Shown piece by piece: positions 6,970-10,035 of a stretch of DNA of 10,035 nucleotides. The position numbers and the translations under genes were made by a program. Source of the stretch: Bacteroidales bacterium GP2 (GTDB lineage Bacteria > Bacteroidota > Bacteroidia > Bacteroidales > Muribaculaceae); the NCBI GenBank assembly GCA_001701115.1, contig DAAJ01000044.1, forward strand, positions 600 to 10,634, in the 5' to 3' direction. The first letter of the stretch is position 1. Every line of letters starts with the position of its first letter. Below the pieces are notes generated by a model, which made no database searches, was not told where the DNA came from, and was given only the letters and a program-made list of their open reading frames with translations.

Positions 6970-9450
6970 TCAGCAGGGGTCAACATCATAATAAATCATA
7001 GCCGAGCGGATACCATTGAGACCGGATTCGTGAAATTCAATGAATACTTGCCTAAGTATTTCACGCACTTTCTTCATTGATGCCTCCACTTCAATTTTAA
7101 GCATCAGTTTGCGTATGTACAGCGACTGAATCCTGCTCACAGCCGGGGTTTGAGGCCCGAGTACCCTGTTGCCGAACAATGCCTGCAACCTACGCGCATA
7201 AGCAGCAGCAATATCATCAGCTATACGGCTGTCCCGATGCTTTATATAGATATGGATTACGCGGGTGAACGGGGGATAACCGTGATTTTTTCTCTGCTCT
7301 ATCTCATAGTTGAAAAATCCCGGGTAATCATGTGCCTTGATAAACGAGTAAACCGGATGAAGAGGCTGCGCAGTCTGCACGCTAACTTTCGCGCCATGTG
7401 TTTCTCCTCTTCTGCCAGCCCTGCCGGCAACCTGGGATATAGTATTGAACGCACGCTCAGCACTCCTGAAATCGGGTGAATTTACCAACGCATCAGAATT
7501 GAGCACGGCAACTGCTCCAACGCCTCCGAAATCAAGTCCCTTCGTAACCATCTGAGTGCCTACAAGCAAACGGGACTTGCCGCTCGAAAATTCTTCAATT
7601 ATCCCGGCATGCCCGTCTTTTGCACGTGTTGAGTCCAGATCCATCCTCGCGACAGCAACATCCTTCCACTCCGCTTCAATCTCCTCCTCAACCCTTTCCG
7701 TGCCATAACCGACAACTTTCACCGCGGGCTCCTTGCATGCGGGACAAGTAACAAGGAGAGGGTACTTTGCACCGCAATAATGACACACAAGAGAATCTAT
7801 GGATTTGTGATAAGTAAGCGCAACATCGCAGCACTCACACCGTGGAGTGTAGCCACATCTGGAACATACCGCAACCGGGGCGAATCCCCTGCGATTAATA
7901 AAAACGATACCCTGCTCTCCCCTTCCAAGGGCTTCACTGATATTTTCACGGCTCTGCAAAGCAAGAGCACCATTCATCTGCCCCTTCTGGCGTTCACGGA
8001 TGGTATCCACAATTTCAATTTCAGGCATGACGGCATGACCGTAACGCTCGGAAAGCGTCACAAGACCGTATTTGCCTGTTTGTGCCTTATAATATGTGTC
8101 TACGGCAGGAGTCGCGCTGCCGAGAAGCACTTTCGCCCCATGCATCCGGGCAAGCACCATTGCCGCATCGCGTGCATTATACCTCGGAGCCGGCTCAGAC
8201 TGCTTGTAGGAACTGTCATGCTCCTCATCTACAATAACGAGCCCAAGATTTTCAAATGGCAGGAATATTGAGGAGCGCGCGCCAAGCACCACGCATGGAC
8301 CTTTTTCTTCAAGGAGTTTTTTCCAGATGTCAACCCGCTCATTGTCGGAGAACTTAGAATGATAAACAATGACTTTGTCACCGAAAAATTTCTGAATCCT
8401 TCCGGTGAGCTGTGTAGTTAGCGCGATTTCAGGCACAAGGTAAAGCACTTGCCTGCCCTGCTTGAGAACAAAATCAATGAGATGGGTATAAATCTCAGTT
8501 TTGCCGCTTGATGTAACCCCATGAAGGAGGGTCACATCGGCATCATTCCACAATTTATGTATGTCATTCAACGCAGCCTGTTGAGCGGCACTGAGTTCAG
8601 GCAACGACACTACAGGAATTCCATTATATTTGAAGCGGTTTATCTCGCGGTAATAAAATTCCACCACTCCCCTTTGGGCAAGAGCCGCAATGATTGCCGG
8701 AGAAACATCTGCACGCTCCCGGAGCGCAGCCACAGCCACCTCTTTATCCTCATTCCTGTTGAATCCACTCATTTCAACAAGCGCAAGCAAGGCTTTCTCC
8801 TGTTTTGGCGCACCATGAACTGTTTCAAACATCTTGTGCAAACTCTCCTTGTCGCCGGGAGTGCAATTAATCCTTACACACCTAATACGCTTGGGGGTAT
8901 AGCGTTCAATAAGTTTTTCAGATATTATGACGGCACCCTTAGCAAGCATAGGTCCAACTGCGGCTCCAACCCCCTTGAGTCCGGTCATTTTTTCAATTTC
9001 GGCGACAGTGAGCCTCCTTGCTGCATGGTCAAGAGCCTGCACTATCATCGACTCGCGCTCTGTGAGCACCTGCTCCGGAGCTTCACGGTAATCTGGCGCA
9101 ATCTCTATAAAAGTCTCGCTTTCGATTTTCAAACCAGCAGGCACTGCCGCCTTGTACACATCCCCTACTCCACATAGGTAATACTCGGCAACCCATTCCC
9201 AAAACTGCATCTGGGGGCGCTTGACAACAGGCTCACCGCCATCAAGCACCATGCCAATCTCCTTTATTTCAAAATTGCCGGGTGCGACATCCGTTATATT
9301 CCTTACTATTCCGGTATAATACTTTTTCCTGCCAAACGGCACAACGACCCTTGCGCCGGTGCGGACATGCGGCAGCATATCGCGCGGCACAGAGTAAGTG
9401 AATGTACCATGAAGTGGCAGTGGGAGGACAACCTCCGCGTATCGCATCAT
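6970..9450 (-). CDS. priA: Primosomal protein N', replication restart helicase PriA
   Basis: PriA is a 3'-to-5' superfamily 2 helicase that recognises abandoned replication forks and reloads the replisome. The 826 residues are longer than E. coli PriA (732), as is usual in Bacteroidetes. The N-terminal DNA 3'-end binding domain (about 1-105) opens with YAEVVLPLPLHGTFTYSVP. Helicase motifs follow: Walker A GVTSSGKT (311-318), DEEH (408-411), GSATP (444-448), NRRGFA (519-524) and QVAGRAGRRG (673-682). Eight zinc-binding cysteines lie between the motor lobes as four pairs: C529/C532, C538/C541, C556/C559 and C569/C572. All eight are present, so the restart zinc module looks intact; there is one additional Cys at 540. 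The gene starts with two consecutive ATG codons. The first is preferred because an AGGA sits 8 bases before it. It lies 12 bp after the Nudix gene and 12 bp before tamB, so cotranscription is likely. Confidence 0.97.
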   Translation of the reverse strand: MMRYAEVVLPLPLHGTFTYSVPRDMLPHVRTGARVVVPFGRKKYYTGIVRNITDVAPGNFEIKEIGMVLDGGEPVVKRPQMQFWEWVAEYYLCGVGDVYKAAVPAGLKIESETFIEIAPDYREAPEQVLTERESMIVQALDHAARRLTVAEIEKMTGLKGVGAAVGPMLAKGAVIISEKLIERYTPKRIRCVRINCTPGDKESLHKMFETVHGAPKQEKALLALVEMSGFNRNEDKEVAVAALRERADVSPAIIAALAQRGVVEFYYREINRFKYNGIPVVSLPELSAAQQAALNDIHKLWNDADVTLLHGVTSSGKTEIYTHLIDFVLKQGRQVLYLVPEIALTTQLTGRIQKFFGDKVIVYHSKFSDNERVDIWKKLLEEKGPCVVLGARSSIFLPFENLGLVIVDEEHDSSYKQSEPAPRYNARDAAMVLARMHGAKVLLGSATPAVDTYYKAQTGKYGLVTLSERYGHAVMPEIEIVDTIRERQKGQMNGALALQSRENISEALGRGEQGIVFINRRGFAPVAVCSRCGYTPRCECCDVALTYHKSIDSLVCHYCGAKYPLLVTCPACKEPAVKVVGYGTERVEEEIEAEWKDVAVARMDLDSTRAKDGHAGIIEEFSSGKSRLLVGTQMVTKGLDFGGVGAVAVLNSDALVNSPDFRSAERAFNTISQVAGRAGRRGETHGAKVSVQTAQPLHPVYSFIKAHDYPGFFNYEIEQRKNHGYPPFTRVIHIYIKHRDSRIADDIAAAYARRLQALFGNRVLGPQTPAVSRIQSLYIRKLMLKIEVEASMKKVREILRQVFIEFHESGLNGIRSAMIYYDVDPC

Positions 9451-9458
9451 CCGGAGAA

Positions 9459-9462
9459 TCCT
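9459..9462 (-). promoter_or_regulatory. Shine-Dalgarno-like site for priA
   Basis: On the minus strand AGGA follows the Nudix stop codon directly, so TAA and AGGA abut. It stands 8 bases before the first of the two priA ATG codons, a normal spacing, and 11 bases before the second. This favours the upstream ATG. Such a site is less expected in Bacteroidetes, which often start translation without one, so the match could be chance. Confidence 0.45.
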
Positions 9463-10029
9463 TTATTTTTTATTAAGACCGAGTGCAAAATACCTCCATA
9501 GCGGCGCAACCATGAGAGCCTGTTTCATCACATCCTCCCGCAGAAGCTCCAAGAGCTCCTCTTCGGTCAGGAGTTTTACAGTAATGTCCTCGCTGGCGTC
9601 CAAATGCTGCGCGGTTGTTTTTGTCACTCCTCTTGCTATGAAACAATATGTAAGATTGCTGGTGACGCTCGGGTTTCCGCTAAGAACCATTCCGAGTTCC
9701 CATTCACCTCCGGTATATCCTGTTTCCTCCTCAAGCTCACGCCGTGCGGCAAGCTCGGGTTCTTCCCCTTCCTCAACAACACCAGCACACAACTCTATGC
9801 CGACCTGACCAAGACCATGGCGGTACTGTTCCACCATAACATACATCCCATCTGGGGTGCGCGCTATCACATTTATCCATGCTGGATATTCGAGAATGTA
9901 AAACTCAGGGTTAACGCGCCCGTCGGGAAGCTGAACTGTGTCACGTCGCGCTGTGAGCCACGGGCGTTTGAACAGGTACTCGCTTGAGAGAACCTTCCAC
10001 TTCTTGCTGTTGTCAGGAACATATTTCAT
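9463..10029 (-). CDS. Nudix hydrolase, ADP-ribose pyrophosphatase-like
   Basis: Nudix enzymes hydrolyse nucleoside diphosphates linked to another moiety. The closest functional class here is ADP-ribose/ADP-sugar diphosphatase, which would yield AMP and a sugar phosphate. The 188 residues carry a perfect Nudix box, G-x5-E-x7-RE-L-x-EE-x-G-Y, at Gly83 to Tyr105; the glutamates in REL-x-EE bind the catalytic metal. A proline (Pro120) lies 16 residues after Gly104, the position that marks ADP-ribose pyrophosphatases in the family. The usual E-x-PAG before the box reads ELCAG here, so Cys81 replaces the common proline and the substrate is less certain. The ATG at 10029 gives a normal N-terminus, but only six bases lie upstream and they are open in frame, so an earlier start cannot be excluded. 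It is the first visible gene of the unit with priA and tamB. The promoter is outside the window. Confidence 0.9.
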   Translation of the reverse strand: MKYVPDNSKKWKVLSSEYLFKRPWLTARRDTVQLPDGRVNPEFYILEYPAWINVIARTPDGMYVMVEQYRHGLGQVGIELCAGVVEEGEEPELAARRELEEETGYTGGEWELGMVLSGNPSVTSNLTYCFIARGVTKTTAQHLDASEDITVKLLTEEELLELLREDVMKQALMVAPLWRYFALGLNKK

Positions 10030-10035
10030 AACAAG

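Noticed and set aside
8521..9177. Open frame of 218 codons on the plus strand opposite priA.
   Set aside because: It lies entirely antisense to a PriA with intact, ordered helicase motifs, shows no recognisable domain, and is best explained as a shadow frame.
1..10035. Search for a new defence, mobile or biosynthetic system.
   Set aside because: Every long gene is a recognisable core-genome family with intact motifs. No direct-repeat arrays, transposase fragments, phage genes or toxin-antitoxin pairs were seen.

Overview
The window looks like ordinary chromosomal core sequence from a Bacteroidales bacterium, possibly Muribaculaceae or a close relative. The evidence is the long PPi-type phosphofructokinase, a Bacteroidetes-style TamB of about 1,540 residues, a PriA longer than the proteobacterial form, a TAnnTTTG promoter element of the Bacteroidetes type, and mostly weak or absent Shine-Dalgarno sites. 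The family-level placement is inference. I see no mobile element, CRISPR array, tRNA, rRNA or phage gene, and no credible new defence or metabolic system.

Left part, plus strand (1-2332). The 3' two thirds or so of a pyrophosphate-dependent phosphofructokinase gene (pfp) runs in from the left edge and ends in a clear intrinsic terminator. A Bacteroidetes-type promoter follows, then manA, a short-form class I mannose-6-phosphate isomerase. The two enzymes meet at fructose 6-phosphate: ManA feeds mannose into that pool and Pfp commits it to glycolysis, reversibly and using PPi. They appear to be separate transcription units.

Right part, minus strand (10029 down to 2344). Three genes run in the same direction: a Nudix hydrolase of the ADP-ribose pyrophosphatase type, priA (replication-restart helicase) and tamB (envelope AsmA-like/TamB protein). 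Both gene-to-gene gaps are exactly 12 bp, so they are very probably one operon. Its promoter lies beyond the right edge. The three roles are unrelated (nucleotide clean-up, DNA replication restart, outer-membrane biogenesis or lipid transport), as is common in housekeeping operons.

The two halves converge with only 11 bp between the manA and tamB stop codons. The most interesting local detail is there: a strong rho-independent terminator, oriented to stop manA transcription, lies wholly inside the last codons of tamB on the opposite strand. The longest gene-free stretch is 155 bp (1203-1357) and holds the pfp terminator and the manA promoter.
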